Part shown: piece by piece, positions 17,883 to 26,756 of the stretch
Numbering within the stretch: the stretch's first letter is position 1
Layout: each line of letters begins with the position of its first letter
From: Rhodanobacter sp. MP7CTX1
Lineage (GTDB): Bacteria > Pseudomonadota > Gammaproteobacteria > Xanthomonadales > Rhodanobacteraceae
Direction of reading: 5' to 3'
Assembly: GCF_014205795.1 (NCBI RefSeq)
Contig: NZ_JACHCN010000017.1
Location: 35,742 to 99,741, forward strand
Length of the DNA stretch: 64,000 bases
Translations under genes and position numbers: made by a program
The notes under the pieces: model-generated
Databases searched by the model: none
Told to the model about the DNA's origin: nothing
What the model saw: only the letters and a program-made list of their open reading frames with translations

Positions 17883-19306
17883 CCGTGCCCCAGGCTGTCC
17901 CAGTACGTCGCAAAGACATGGGCGGACATCACGTAGCCAACAATGACGTTGACCACGACACCGGCCGTGAACGCGAGAAACGGTTTCCAGCCGGTCGCGC
18001 TAAGCGAACGCAGACGCGTAGTCAGCCCGATGCTGAGGAAGCAGAACGTGAACACCCAGGTGCGCAAGGCGCTAATCGGTGCGACCAGTTCCGGCGTGAC
18101 GATCTTGCGGTAGTCCGCCAGCGAATAGGAACTCGCGAGCCACGTGATCAGGGCCGACGCCAGCAGGAATCCAAGCACGAATTTCGGGAAGCGTGCCCAG
18201 ATCTCGCGGGCATCCGCCTTCTTAACCTGCACGCCATCCTCCAACGCATCCCAGCGCGTCGTGGCCACCCAGGCCAGCGAGAAGGCCCAGATACCGATCC
18301 AGATATCCCGACCCACCACTTTCATCAACGTGAAGTTCTGCACCGCGGCATCCGGCGCGCCGGCAATCGCACCGCCGGCATGTCGGGCGATGTCGCCATA
18401 GGTCTGGGCAGCGGCAATGCCCGCCGCATCGGCGAACTCCGAGGTCCCGATCCAGGCGCCGGCCACCCCTGTCGACAAGCCGAGTGCGTGCGACGCAAAC
18501 GGCAACACGAAGATCATCACGATCGCCCATAGTATGACCAGCGTGATCGCTACCGAAGCCTGCTCGCGCCGCGCGCGCACGGCGCCGGCAATCGCAATCG
18601 CCGCCGACACGCCGCATACCGCACCGCCGACCCCGAGCACGGCAGCAAAGCGCCGGTCCAGCCCCAGAGCCTTGCCGACGAGAAAGATCACGAAGAACGT
18701 CAGCAGGGATACCACTGTCGCCTGCCCGACCGCCACCGGACCGGCCCACACCAGCAAGGTGAATGGCAGTGTTGCGCCGAGCAGCACAATGCCCACCTTG
18801 ATATAGAACTCGACGCGCAGACCGACCTGAAACCACTCGGGCAAACGGACCAGGTTGGACACCAGCAGCCCCAACAGCAAGGCCAGCAGCGGCGCCTCGA
18901 GGTTGTAGTGCGATGCCTGGCTCCACGCCGCCGTCTGGAAGATCAGCAACGACACGACAAACAGGATCAGGAACGCCGGCAGGAAATGCGCAAGACGCTG
19001 CTTGAGTACGTACAGCGCACCGCCGAACAGCGCCGCGAACACCACGAATAGCGCCGCGTAATTCGGCAAGTGCGCAACGAGGTCCTGGCCGGCCTGCGAC
19101 AGGCTCGACCATTTCGCTGGTGCCGTGGCGAGCCACTTGATACTGCCGCCCGAGGCGAACAGTACCCAGGCCACCACGACCACCAGCAGGCCGATCCACA
19201 CCGACCACCAGTCCTCGTTGAAGAACAGGCCTCCGCGTGCCGTCCGGTTCGTGGTGGATATGGACGGCCGAACGTCCTGCGGAAGATCACGCGTCAATTC
19301 ATTCAT
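17879..19306 (-). CDS. YeiH/UPF0324 family putative sulfate exporter
   Basis: 475 residues with an N-terminal soluble stretch (about 1-30) and roughly ten to twelve membrane segments. Family markers include GIVLLGATLPF, VCGVSAAIAIAGAVRARREQ, IGTSEFADAAGIAAAQTYG and MKVVGRDIWIGIWAF. UPF0324 proteins are annotated as putative sulfate or sulfur-compound exporters, but the substrate here is not shown. ATG 19306 after GGGGTG is preferred over an upstream in-frame start. The coupled downstream gene encodes the Cys/His small protein. The 247-base upstream gap holds no gene. Confidence 0.85.
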   Translation of the reverse strand: MNELTRDLPQDVRPSISTTNRTARGGLFFNEDWWSVWIGLLVVVVAWVLFASGGSIKWLATAPAKWSSLSQAGQDLVAHLPNYAALFVVFAALFGGALYVLKQRLAHFLPAFLILFVVSLLIFQTAAWSQASHYNLEAPLLALLLGLLVSNLVRLPEWFQVGLRVEFYIKVGIVLLGATLPFTLLVWAGPVAVGQATVVSLLTFFVIFLVGKALGLDRRFAAVLGVGGAVCGVSAAIAIAGAVRARREQASVAITLVILWAIVMIFVLPFASHALGLSTGVAGAWIGTSEFADAAGIAAAQTYGDIARHAGGAIAGAPDAAVQNFTLMKVVGRDIWIGIWAFSLAWVATTRWDALEDGVQVKKADAREIWARFPKFVLGFLLASALITWLASSYSLADYRKIVTPELVAPISALRTWVFTFCFLSIGLTTRLRSLSATGWKPFLAFTAGVVVNVIVGYVMSAHVFATYWDSLGHG

Positions 19307-19553
19307 CGCCACACCCCAAAGGCTAAAAGCAGCCACGGCTAAAGTGTTGATGCGCGCGGACGGCGCGCGAAATGACCTTTTGCTCTATCGATATGGCCAT
19401 CCCCGATGGCGGCACTATAGATGGGCGCACCGCAGTAAAAATATTGTCGCCCCCCGAAAAGCAGCCAAACGCCGCGACCCCGACGACCAGGCAGACGCGA
19501 GAACAGCCGCGTTCCGCTGGACGCGTTCAGGTATTGGCCGCCCACCTTTCCTG

Positions 19554-20981
19554 TCAGCGTGCCTGCGCTTTGGCCGCCTCATCAAGTAGCGCATCGAGGT
19601 CGGCGCGCCGTAACAGGCGGCCGTCGAGCAGCACGGCGTTGATGCGCCGAGCGTTGTGGATGTCCTTGGTCGGATCGGCGTCCAGCAAGACCAGGTCCGC
19701 CCGTTTGCCGACTTCCACCGTTCCGCGCGTATCCGCCATGCCGAGGAATCTGGCCGGCTCAAGCGTCGCCGAGTACAGCGCCTCGCGTGGGGTCAGACCC
19801 GACTCGACCAGCATCTCCATCTCATCATGCAAGGCAAAGCCCGGATAAACCCCGGGCATGGGCGAGTCGGTTCCCGCCATGATCGGCACGCCGGCCTGGT
19901 GCATGACCGACACGATCTGATGGGCGATCGGCCAGCGACGCTTCGCCAGCGCCGCGTCCTCCGCTGTGTAGCCGGAAAGGAATCGCTCCCAACGCGTGTG
20001 TTCGTCCGCGCGCAAATATCGCCAGCGGGGATCTGACCTCGGCGACCCATTTTTTGCCAGCGAGTCTTCGTCGGCAAGCACGAGCGTCGGAACCTGTACC
20101 TGACCGGTGCCCGCGATTACTTTGGCCACGTTTCGGCAGATGCCAAGATCGAACGCAGCCAGCGTCCGCGCCTCCTGTGCATCACGTCGCGCAGTCAACG
20201 CGTCGCCAACGAGGCCGCGGCGTTCTTCGAGCAGGGGCGCTTCGATCGACGAACAGGCCTCATAGGCCTGCATCAGGTGCTCGTTGCTGCGCTGACCTGC
20301 CTCGGCCGTTACCAGCAGCGGCACGCCTGCCGGCGCGTGGCCGACCACTGGCAGAGAACGCGCTTGCGCTGCAGCGAGGACAGCACGCCAATGCGAAGCC
20401 GGTATCTCCGAGAAGACCTTGATGAAATCGGCACCGGCATCGGCCGCAGCGTCGACCTGGTGGGCCGCATCCTCCGGCGAGCTGCCGTACACGGCGATGC
20501 CGGCAGCAAGGATGCGCGGCGCGGCGAGTTCGCCATCATCCAGGGCCTTGCGCCAGCGCTTTACCAGCAGCATGGATGCCGCATCGCCACGCATCTCCCG
20601 CACCCCGGTGACGCCGTTGGCAACGTACAGTGGAAACGACCAATCGTTCGGCGGCCGACGCGATGAGAGGTTGAACAGGTGGACATGCATGTCCACCAAG
20701 CCGGGAATCAGAAACCTTCCGCGTCCATCGACACGCCGAGCCGGCGCCGGAATATTCGCGTCGTGTGGCGCAACGATCGCGACAATACGACCGTCATCGA
20801 CTAGAACCGTTCGCGGCCCCATCGAACGTCCGTGCTCAACGTCGATGACGGTGACCTCGGTGATGGCAATGGTTTGCCGCTGAGGCAACGGCATCGCTTG
20901 CGCGACAGCCATGCAGGCCAACCATGCCAGGATGCACGGAGTTACCAGCGACACCATCCACTTCGCGACATCGGCACGCAT
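19554..20981 (-). CDS. Exported amidohydrolase (imidazolonepropionase-like)
   Basis: 475 residues with a signal peptide (about 1-30, MRADVAKWM then a hydrophobic core ending VAQA). The amidohydrolase TIM barrel shows VDMHVHL (metal-binding HxH), a Lys in FIKVFSE, VVGHAP, and GTDSPMPGVYPG near the C terminus, then the composite beta domain GTVEVGKRADLVLLDADP. It likely hydrolyses a peptide-like or cyclic amide substrate in the periplasm, but specificity cannot be read. ATG 20981 follows AGGGGG; an ATG 18 bases upstream is less likely. Divergent from the AraC gene. Confidence 0.85.
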   Translation of the reverse strand: MRADVAKWMVSLVTPCILAWLACMAVAQAMPLPQRQTIAITEVTVIDVEHGRSMGPRTVLVDDGRIVAIVAPHDANIPAPARRVDGRGRFLIPGLVDMHVHLFNLSSRRPPNDWSFPLYVANGVTGVREMRGDAASMLLVKRWRKALDDGELAAPRILAAGIAVYGSSPEDAAHQVDAAADAGADFIKVFSEIPASHWRAVLAAAQARSLPVVGHAPAGVPLLVTAEAGQRSNEHLMQAYEACSSIEAPLLEERRGLVGDALTARRDAQEARTLAAFDLGICRNVAKVIAGTGQVQVPTLVLADEDSLAKNGSPRSDPRWRYLRADEHTRWERFLSGYTAEDAALAKRRWPIAHQIVSVMHQAGVPIMAGTDSPMPGVYPGFALHDEMEMLVESGLTPREALYSATLEPARFLGMADTRGTVEVGKRADLVLLDADPTKDIHNARRINAVLLDGRLLRRADLDALLDEAAKAQAR

Positions 20982-21255
20982 GTCCGCCCCCTCGATCATG
21001 AGATATACGAGCCAGCGTAAACTATCGTCGGTCTTGATGGACGGCCAGATGGCAAACCCATAGCGTCCACTTACGACGGCGCCCTAAACCTGTGGCGGCC
21101 ATTCGTGCCGATCTCGCTCAGCCTCCCCGCCTCCATCAAGTACATAAATTCGCGTAGTCGCTGATAGCTCCATTAAGCTGCATGCTCGGCTCAAATCACT
21201 GCTGAACGTGAATGCACGCTGCCGTGGGCGGCGCAAGGTCACGTATCGAGGCCAG

Positions 21256-22086
21256 ATGCCTGATTTCACTGTCCGCACCTTGCTTGAAACGCCGTCCGTC
21301 ACGGTCCGGGACGTTTATTGCAGTGGGACGTGTCGGCACAGGAGTGACGAGGAGTGCACCAGCAAGACTCACCTCGTGTTTCCCTACCGGGGTACTTACC
21401 TGCGCCATGTCGGTGAAACCCAGGCGGTTGCCGAATCCAACCAGGTGCTTTTGTTCAACGCCCTCCAGGGTTACCAGGTCAGCCATCCCGTAGATGGCGG
21501 CGATGCGAGCCTGGTCCTTGTGCTGGATGAGGAGTTGCTGCGCGAGTTGGCGCCCAAGGCGCTGACCTGGGACAAGAACGCCTTCACGTTTCGACAGCAG
21601 CAGTTGGGCATCGACCCGCGGGCCCAAGCCTTGGTGGCGTTATTGCGCCACAGCCTGCGGGAGAACGTAGCCGAACGACTCGAAGCGGAAAGTCTGTCAT
21701 TGACACTCGCGCAGCGCAGTCTTGGCTCGAGTACGACGCATAGCGCGGGCGCGAATGCGGGGCGGCAGCGGCTAGCCGATCGCACCAAACTGATCCTGGC
21801 CAGTGATCTTTCCAGGAGGTGGGCCCTGGCGGACATAGCGGCCAAGGTTGGCGTCTCTCCCGTCTACCTGACGCAGGTATTTCAACAGGTCGAAGGCGTA
21901 CCCCTTTACCGCTATCAGTTGCGCCTTCGCTTGGCCCACTCGCTGGACTTGCTGGGGCAGTACGAAGATTTGAGCCAGCTGAGCCTTGAGCTCGGGTTTA
22001 GCAGCCACAGTCATTTCAGCGCTTCATTCCTGAAGACTTACGGCCGAACCCCGACCGAATTCCGGCAAGTCGCACTCCGCCGATAG
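21256..22086 (+). CDS. AraC family transcriptional regulator
   Basis: 276 residues. The C-terminal 100 residues carry the two helix-turn-helix units: WALADIAAKVGVSPVYLTQVFQQVEG and LSQLSLELGFSSHSHFSASF followed by KTYGRTPTEFR. The N-terminal half is a cupin-like sensor (VFPYRGTYLRHVG, LVLVLDEELLREL) with a Cys pair in YCSGTCRHRSDEEC. Start ATG 21256 follows GAGG; a GTG 48 bases upstream is less likely. It precedes the Cys4 mini-protein and the reductase in the same direction, so it may control them; the effector is unknown. Confidence 0.9.
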   Translation: MPDFTVRTLLETPSVTVRDVYCSGTCRHRSDEECTSKTHLVFPYRGTYLRHVGETQAVAESNQVLLFNALQGYQVSHPVDGGDASLVLVLDEELLRELAPKALTWDKNAFTFRQQQLGIDPRAQALVALLRHSLRENVAERLEAESLSLTLAQRSLGSSTTHSAGANAGRQRLADRTKLILASDLSRRWALADIAAKVGVSPVYLTQVFQQVEGVPLYRYQLRLRLAHSLDLLGQYEDLSQLSLELGFSSHSHFSASFLKTYGRTPTEFRQVALRR

Positions 22087-22147
22087 ACTCATGCCTTCAA
22101 GTTGCTAAAGATTTTGACAGCGGCCCGCGCAGACCCCTGACTAAATA

Positions 22148-22177
22148 GCCCTACCCGGACTTCGGGTCATTGAGGGC
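22148..22177 (+). promoter_or_regulatory. Hairpin that can hide the ribosome binding site of the Cys4 gene
   Basis: ACCCG (22153-22157) pairs with CGGGT (22163-22167), and GCCCT (22148-22152) pairs with AGGGC (22173-22177) across a 5-base bulge. The AGGG is the presumed ribosome binding site of the gene starting at 22184. Folding would therefore repress translation. It could instead be the end signal of the AraC gene. Confidence 0.4.
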
Positions 22178-22183
22178 AGAGTC

Positions 22184-22339
22184 ATGAGTGGAAATACTTG
22201 CGCAGCGTGTGACTACGAACTGGACGAAAATTCAGTAACTGTGACCTTGGGTGGAAAAACCGTCGAAGTCTGTTGCGAGGAGTGCGCGACAAAGCTGAAG
22301 GAAGCCTTCAGCGCCGCCGCTTCGTCGAAGATCGGCTGA
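22184..22339 (+). CDS. 51-residue four-cysteine putative metal-binding protein
   Basis: ATG 22184 to TGA 22339, read directly from the sequence. The product starts MSGNTCAACDYELDENSVTV and continues with TLGGKTVEVCCEECATKLKE. The pattern CxxC then about 20 residues then CCxxC is like the TRASH/YHS-type treble-clef metal-binding folds, with predicted beta hairpin and a final helix. A metal-sensing or metal-carrying role is inferred. The gene sits between the AraC regulator and the saccharopine-dehydrogenase-like reductase, all on the same strand, and has a GAGGG ribosome binding site inside a possible hairpin. Confidence 0.75.
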   Translation: MSGNTCAACDYELDENSVTVTLGGKTVEVCCEECATKLKEAFSAAASSKIG

Positions 22340-22491
22340 GCATGGATGGATGGCGGGCGCTGGCCACACGGTCATCCAGACTTGGTCATGACTAGTCAGG
22401 CATGTGGAACAAGATCTCGGAGCCGTCGCGCCGTTCGTGCGCGGCGTGCTTCTGAACAGCAGTCTTTGACGATACCCAACGAGAACACCCC

Positions 22492-23547
22492 ATGAGCATT
22501 GCCAGCGCAGCACCTGCGGCCAATAACAGGACCGTCGCCGTGTACGGCGCCTACGGCCACACCGGGCGTTTCATCGTGGCCGAGTTACTCAAGCGCGGCT
22601 GGACCCCCATCCTGAGCGGGCGCGATCCGGTTCAACTACACGCATTCGCTTCAGCGTATCCATCACTGGACGTGCGGCCTGCCTCAATCGACGATCCAGT
22701 CTCACTCGATCGTGCATTGGCCGGTGCCGTGGCCGTCATCAATGGCGCGGGTCCCTTCCTGGACACAGCAGCGCCGCTCATCGAGGCTGCCCTGCGCGCC
22801 AGAATCCACTATCTGGATCTGGCTGCCGAACAGGCATCGGTGCTCGCCACCTATGAAAACTATTCTGATGACGCCCGTGAGGCTGGTGTCGTGCTGCTGC
22901 CCGCGATGGCCTTCTACGGCGGATTCGCCGATTTGCTGGCGACCGCTGCCATGGGTGACTGGACAAGCGCCGACGAGATTCAGATCGCCGTCGCCCTGGA
23001 CTGCTGGCTACCGACCAAAGGCACGCGTCTAACCGGTGAACGGAACACCGTGCCGCGCGTCGTCGTATCCAACGGTGTGCCGACACCATTGGCCAATCCG
23101 CCACCTACCCGCCACTGGGATTTTTCAGAACCGTTCGGGACGCAGGAGGTGGTGACCCTGACCCTGTCCGAGATGATCACCCTCTCGCGTCATCTAAAGG
23201 TTCCTGAAATAAACGCCTACATGAACCTGCATCCTTTAAAAGACCTCCGCGACACGACAACGCCGGAACCCACCGCCGCCGATAGCAGCGGACGCTCCGC
23301 GCAAACGTTTCTACTGGATGTGGTCGTGCGCAAAGGCAACCAGTTGCGGCGTGCCTCAGCGACGGGGCGAGACATCTATGCCGTCAGCGCGCCGTTGATC
23401 GTGGAAGCCGCGGCTCGGATCATCGAACACCCCGCCAAACCACGCGGTGCTTTTGCCCCAGGAGAGATCTTCGACGCCCGCGACTTTCTCCAAACACTCA
23501 GTCCCGAGAATTTCACTGTCAAGATCACATCTCATGAAGCCGCCTAG
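22492..23547 (+). CDS. Saccharopine dehydrogenase-like NAD(P)-binding protein
   Basis: 351 residues. The Rossmann motif is VAVYGAYGHTGRFIVAELLKRGW at the N terminus, followed by ILSGRD and VINGAGPFLDTAAPLIEAAL, typical of the saccharopine dehydrogenase NADP-binding domain (trans-acting enoyl reductase-like branch). AYGGFADLLA-like sequence (AFYGGFADLLATA) marks the second domain. It is probably an oxidoreductase, but substrate is unknown and lysine metabolism should not be assumed. ATG 22492 follows GAGAACACC, a modest ribosome binding site. It is the last gene before a lower-GC region. Confidence 0.8.
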   Translation: MSIASAAPAANNRTVAVYGAYGHTGRFIVAELLKRGWTPILSGRDPVQLHAFASAYPSLDVRPASIDDPVSLDRALAGAVAVINGAGPFLDTAAPLIEAALRARIHYLDLAAEQASVLATYENYSDDAREAGVVLLPAMAFYGGFADLLATAAMGDWTSADEIQIAVALDCWLPTKGTRLTGERNTVPRVVVSNGVPTPLANPPPTRHWDFSEPFGTQEVVTLTLSEMITLSRHLKVPEINAYMNLHPLKDLRDTTTPEPTAADSSGRSAQTFLLDVVVRKGNQLRRASATGRDIYAVSAPLIVEAAARIIEHPAKPRGAFAPGEIFDARDFLQTLSPENFTVKITSHEAA

Positions 23548-23704
23548 CAGCGCGCCCGGTTTTTATCGTGAGCGCACGACCAATAAATTCAAGTAACGTT
23601 GCGAGCTGGTTTTGAACCCACTCTCTGAATGTCAGCTTCTGGCCGCGAATGGTCCTTGCGCAACGTACGGTGAGGCGGCAATCTCAGGATGTCCGTTATC
23701 GACC

Positions 23705-23864
23705 GAGGCTGTGTGAAAACGCAAATTTGCGTTTGAGGCTGGTCAAGATTTGCTCAAATCGGGGCGTGTAGATTCGATTCTGAAGCTCTGACGTTCGGTA
23801 AGTCGTCTAGAATTCGCGCAGGAGGCACACGCTTGATGGAAGCTCGGAGTTTTCACACAGCCTG
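23705..23864. mobile_element. MITE-like element with 15-bp perfect terminal inverted repeats
   Basis: AGGCTGTGTGAAAAC at 23706-23720 is the exact reverse complement of 23849-23863. The about 160-base element has no transposase. GACC occurs directly outside both ends (23701-23704 and 23865-23868), which could be a target duplication. An 18-base palindrome (AAACGCAAATTTGCGTTT, 23717-23734) lies at the left end. It is probably the non-autonomous relative or remnant of an insertion sequence. Bases 23548-23704 show nothing else. Confidence 0.6.
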
Positions 23865-23919
23865 GACCCAATACGGACATTTCGGAATACCCCAGAAACG
23901 ACGCTATACCGAGGTTGGC

Positions 23920-24144
23920 ATGAAGCTCTATGGGTACAAGGAAGGGAGTCGCAACGAACGCGGACCGGCGGCGCTATCCGAAGTTACAGTGGTGGCTAGC
24001 CCACACGAACTGAGGGCCATTGCTAGACTACTTGGCGATGTTGCGATCGAGATGGAATGCGCGAGCTTCGATCACGTGCATCTGGCTGACCGCGTTGCCA
24101 CCTTCATTGAAGGTCCGCAGCTCGTCTTCATGAAGGCGGATTAA
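23920..24144 (+). CDS. Hypothetical protein, possibly Imm32-like immunity protein
   Basis: 74 residues starting MKLYGYKEGSRNERGPAALS. The middle (LSEVTVVASPHELRAIARLL) and the motif FDHVHLAD recall, from memory, the Imm32 family of polymorphic-toxin immunity proteins, with a strand, a long helix and a His-rich end; this is not certain. ATG 23920 after GAGG is chosen because a longer frame would run into the MITE-like element. Codon use is less GC-biased than in core genes, so transfer is likely. No toxin gene is adjacent. Confidence 0.5.
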   Translation: MKLYGYKEGSRNERGPAALSEVTVVASPHELRAIARLLGDVAIEMECASFDHVHLADRVATFIEGPQLVFMKAD

Positions 24145-24211
24145 TCACTATTGTCGCCGCCTATTTCCGACCCGTAGCGGACAGCATCGACGCCTAACTT
24201 TGGAGACTTCC

Positions 24212-24466
24212 TTGGTCCTTTTCGCGCTGACAAAGCAGGGCGTGGCAGAAATTCTCGACTCGGTCATTAGCCGCGAGACGGCGCTCTGGGTGAATCACGG
24301 ACTATTGGCGGCGCCCGACTTGGAGCGCTTGCGCGCGGAAGGGTTTGAGCTGACCAACTTCACGCGATGGATCGATCCCGCTGATCAGGCCGACATCGAG
24401 TCGGCCGTGGAGACCATCAGGGAGCACCATCCAGGCCAAGTTTTGTATATTGAGCGGAGTTGGTAA
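24212..24466 (+). CDS. Hypothetical 84-residue islet protein
   Basis: No family is recognised. The start is TTG 24212, 6 bases after GGAG; an in-frame TTG lies 12 bases upstream. The protein begins with VLFALTKQGVAEILDS and contains ALWVNHGLLAAPDLERLRAEG and a helical AVETIREHHPGQVLYIE end, so an alpha/beta fold is likely. Codon use has lower third-position GC than neighbouring core genes. It lies between two other small genes of the same strand and could be part of an orphan immunity or defence islet. That role is only a guess from context. Confidence 0.55.
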   Translation: MVLFALTKQGVAEILDSVISRETALWVNHGLLAAPDLERLRAEGFELTNFTRWIDPADQADIESAVETIREHHPGQVLYIERSW

Positions 24467-24539
24467 GAATGTCTGCCTCCGACTGGGAACGCCATCAAGT
24501 GTCGATTTCAACAGCTAAATCTTTAGGTAAGGGGTAGTT

Positions 24540-24980
24540 GTGAAGTCAGGCCTGAGCTTTCGGAAAGTGTGGCAAGACGAGGACGTGGTGGAGTTGGAAA
24601 TCGCCAGCCGTGGCGATGCGTTTCTGTCCTGCGTCCAAGTTTATGCAGATCATCAGCATCTAAATGATGTTGTCTTGGGTCTCAACGGATTCAAGAAAGA
24701 CGTTCATCATGGTGTCTTCGAAATCTCTTTTGGACAGTTCACACCGGAATATGCCAACGGAGCCTTTCGTGCGCAGCTCAGCTTTCTGGAGTTGGGGCGC
24801 GGATACGTATTTATGACGGTGAACTCCCAATCAGCGTGGGCAGATTTCGCCAAAAGGAAGGTGGCCAACCAAGCAACATTGCACCTCAAAAGTGAGCCGG
24901 CTTTGCTGGACCGCTTTATTGAAGAGCTGACGAAGTTGACGGCGGGGGACTCAGACGAAGCTTTTTTGGAGGTCGTTTAG
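24540..24980 (+). CDS. Hypothetical 146-residue islet protein
   Basis: No family is recognised. GTG 24540 follows AAGGGG. The sequence shows alternating short strands (VVELEIASRGDAFLSCVQVY, FEISFGQFTPEY, GRGYVFMTVNSQ) and a C-terminal helix (LLDRFIEELTKL), suggesting a compact beta-rich domain, with an acidic C terminus. There is no signal peptide or membrane segment. GC content is clearly lower than in flanking genes, in line with recent acquisition. The following 200 bases to tldD contain no gene. Immunity-like function is possible by neighbourhood only. Confidence 0.55.
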   Translation: MKSGLSFRKVWQDEDVVELEIASRGDAFLSCVQVYADHQHLNDVVLGLNGFKKDVHHGVFEISFGQFTPEYANGAFRAQLSFLELGRGYVFMTVNSQSAWADFAKRKVANQATLHLKSEPALLDRFIEELTKLTAGDSDEAFLEVV

Positions 24981-25182
24981 AGCCAGAGCGTTACGGCCGC
25001 TTTTGGCCGCGAGCGGAAGTTGCGCGAAGGTCGAGCGAATAGCACGCTGCTAATGAAAGGTGGAGTCAGGTTGATTTCCCTGTACCGGTTCGAGTTCCCG
25101 CATCCACGCGCTACGGATGCCCGCTACTCGTAGCGGACATTCCGGAGTGATACGCAGCGCTGATCCGGCCTGACTTTGGCGT

Positions 25183-26637
25183 CTACGACGCCGTGCCACC
25201 CACCGTCATGCCATCGATTTTCAGCGTCGGCTGACCAACGCCGACGGGCACGCTCTGGCCGTCCTTGCCGCAGACACCGACGCCTTCGTCGAGCTTGAGA
25301 TCGTTGCCGATCATCGACACGCGGTTGAGCACTTCGGGGCCGCTGCCGATCAGGGTCGCGCCCTTGACTGGGCGGGTGATCTTGCCGTCTTCGATCAGGT
25401 AGGCCTCGCTGGCGGAGAACACGAACTTGCCGTTGGTGATGTCGACCTGGCCGCCGCCGAAGTTCGGTGCGTACAGGCCGCGCTTTACCGAGCGGATGAT
25501 CTCTTCGGGGTCATGCGAACCGGGCTGCATGTAGGTATTGGTCATGCGCGGCATCGGTAGCGTGGTGAACGACTCGCGGCGGCCGTTGCCGGTGGGCGCC
25601 ATGCCCATCAGTCGCGCGTTGAGCTTGTCCTGCATGTAGCCCTTGAGGATGCCGTCCTCGATCAGCGTGGTGCACTCGGTCGGCGTACCTTCGTCGTCGA
25701 TGCTGAGCGAGCCGCGGCGACCGGAAATGGTACCGTCGTCGACGATGGTGACGCCGGGAGCGGCGACACGCTGGCCCAGGCGGCCGGAGAACGCGGAGCT
25801 GCCCTTGCGGTTGAAGTCCCCCTCCAGCCCATGGCCGATCGCCTCGTGCAACAGCACGCCGGGCCAGCCGGGGCCAAGCACTACGGTCATGCTGCCGGCC
25901 GGCGCATCGACCGCCGCCAGGTTCACCAGCGCCTGCCGCACGGCTTCATCGGCGAACGCCAGCGCGCGGCCATTTTCGATCAGTTCGCGGTAGCCGTAAC
26001 GACCACCACCGCCCGCATTGCCCTGCTCGCGACGACCGCCCTGCTCGGCAATCACCTGCACACTGAGGCGCACCAGCGGACGTACATCGGCCGCCAGGGT
26101 ACCGTCGGAGGCAGCGATCAGGATCGTGTCGATGGTCGCGGAGAGGCTCACGATCACCTGTTTCACGCGTGGGTCGCGCGAGCGTGCATACGCATCGACT
26201 TCGCGCAGCAGTGCGATCTTGTCCGGATTCGGCAGGCTCTCGACCGGATCGATGGCCGGATACAGCTGACGCGCACCGTTGAGCGCCAGTGGCTTGCCGG
26301 CGCCGTTGCCATCGTTGGCAATGGCACGTGCCGCCCGTGAGGCTTCCAGCAGTTGCGGCAGCACGATCTCATCGGAATACGCGAAGCCGGTCTTTTCGCC
26401 GGAGATCGCACGCACACCTACGCCCTGCTCGATCGAATGGCTGCCATCCTTGACGATGCCCTCTTCCAGCAGCCATGACTCGCTGCGCGAGTGCTGAAAA
26501 TACAGGTCGGCCGCGTCGATCGACGGCCCCATCAACTGGGTGAACACACGGTCGAGGTCGCCGGTGGCGATGCCGCCGGGGGACAGCAACTTGTTCTGCG
26601 CTAGCGCAATCAGGGAATCCATGGGTGTCGGTGTCAT
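25183..26637 (-). CDS. tldD: Metalloprotease TldD
   Basis: TldD is the metal-carrying half of the TldD/TldE protease. The zinc motif [16 protein letters not shown] (HExxxH) is intact near residue 260. Other markers are GDLYFQ-like ([13 protein letters not shown]), [38 protein letters not shown] and [20 protein letters not shown]. 484 residues from ATG 26637, close to the 481 of E. coli. Its partner pmbA is at 15261-16658. The rng-yhdP-tldD order of E. coli is kept here except for one inserted opposite-strand gene. Confidence 0.96.
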   Translation of the reverse strand: MTPTPMDSLIALAQNKLLSPGGIATGDLDRVFTQLMGPSIDAADLYFQHSRSESWLLEEGIVKDGSHSIEQGVGVRAISGEKTGFAYSDEIVLPQLLEASRAARAIANDGNGAGKPLALNGARQLYPAIDPVESLPNPDKIALLREVDAYARSRDPRVKQVIVSLSATIDTILIAASDGTLAADVRPLVRLSVQVIAEQGGRREQGNAGGGGRYGYRELIENGRALAFADEAVRQALVNLAAVDAPAGSMTVVLGPGWPGVLLHEAIGHGLEGDFNRKGSSAFSGRLGQRVAAPGVTIVDDGTISGRRGSLSIDDEGTPTECTTLIEDGILKGYMQDKLNARLMGMAPTGNGRRESFTTLPMPRMTNTYMQPGSHDPEEIIRSVKRGLYAPNFGGGQVDITNGKFVFSASEAYLIEDGKITRPVKGATLIGSGPEVLNRVSMIGNDLKLDEGVGVCGKDGQSVPVGVGQPTLKIDGMTVGGTAS

Positions 26638-26756
26638 CAATGGTCAGTCAGGAACTATCCCACATGGGGTTGCCAATGGCAGCTTTAAAGCTGCGGCGCG
26701 CGCTCTGGGCTACCATGCGCGGCAATGCCAGCCGGCGTCTCACGTGGAGGATCACC

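Noticed and set aside
19307..19553. Possible gene or promoter between the YeiH-type gene and amidohydrolase
   Set aside because: Only a TATAGT-like box without a matching -35 and no supported reading frame.
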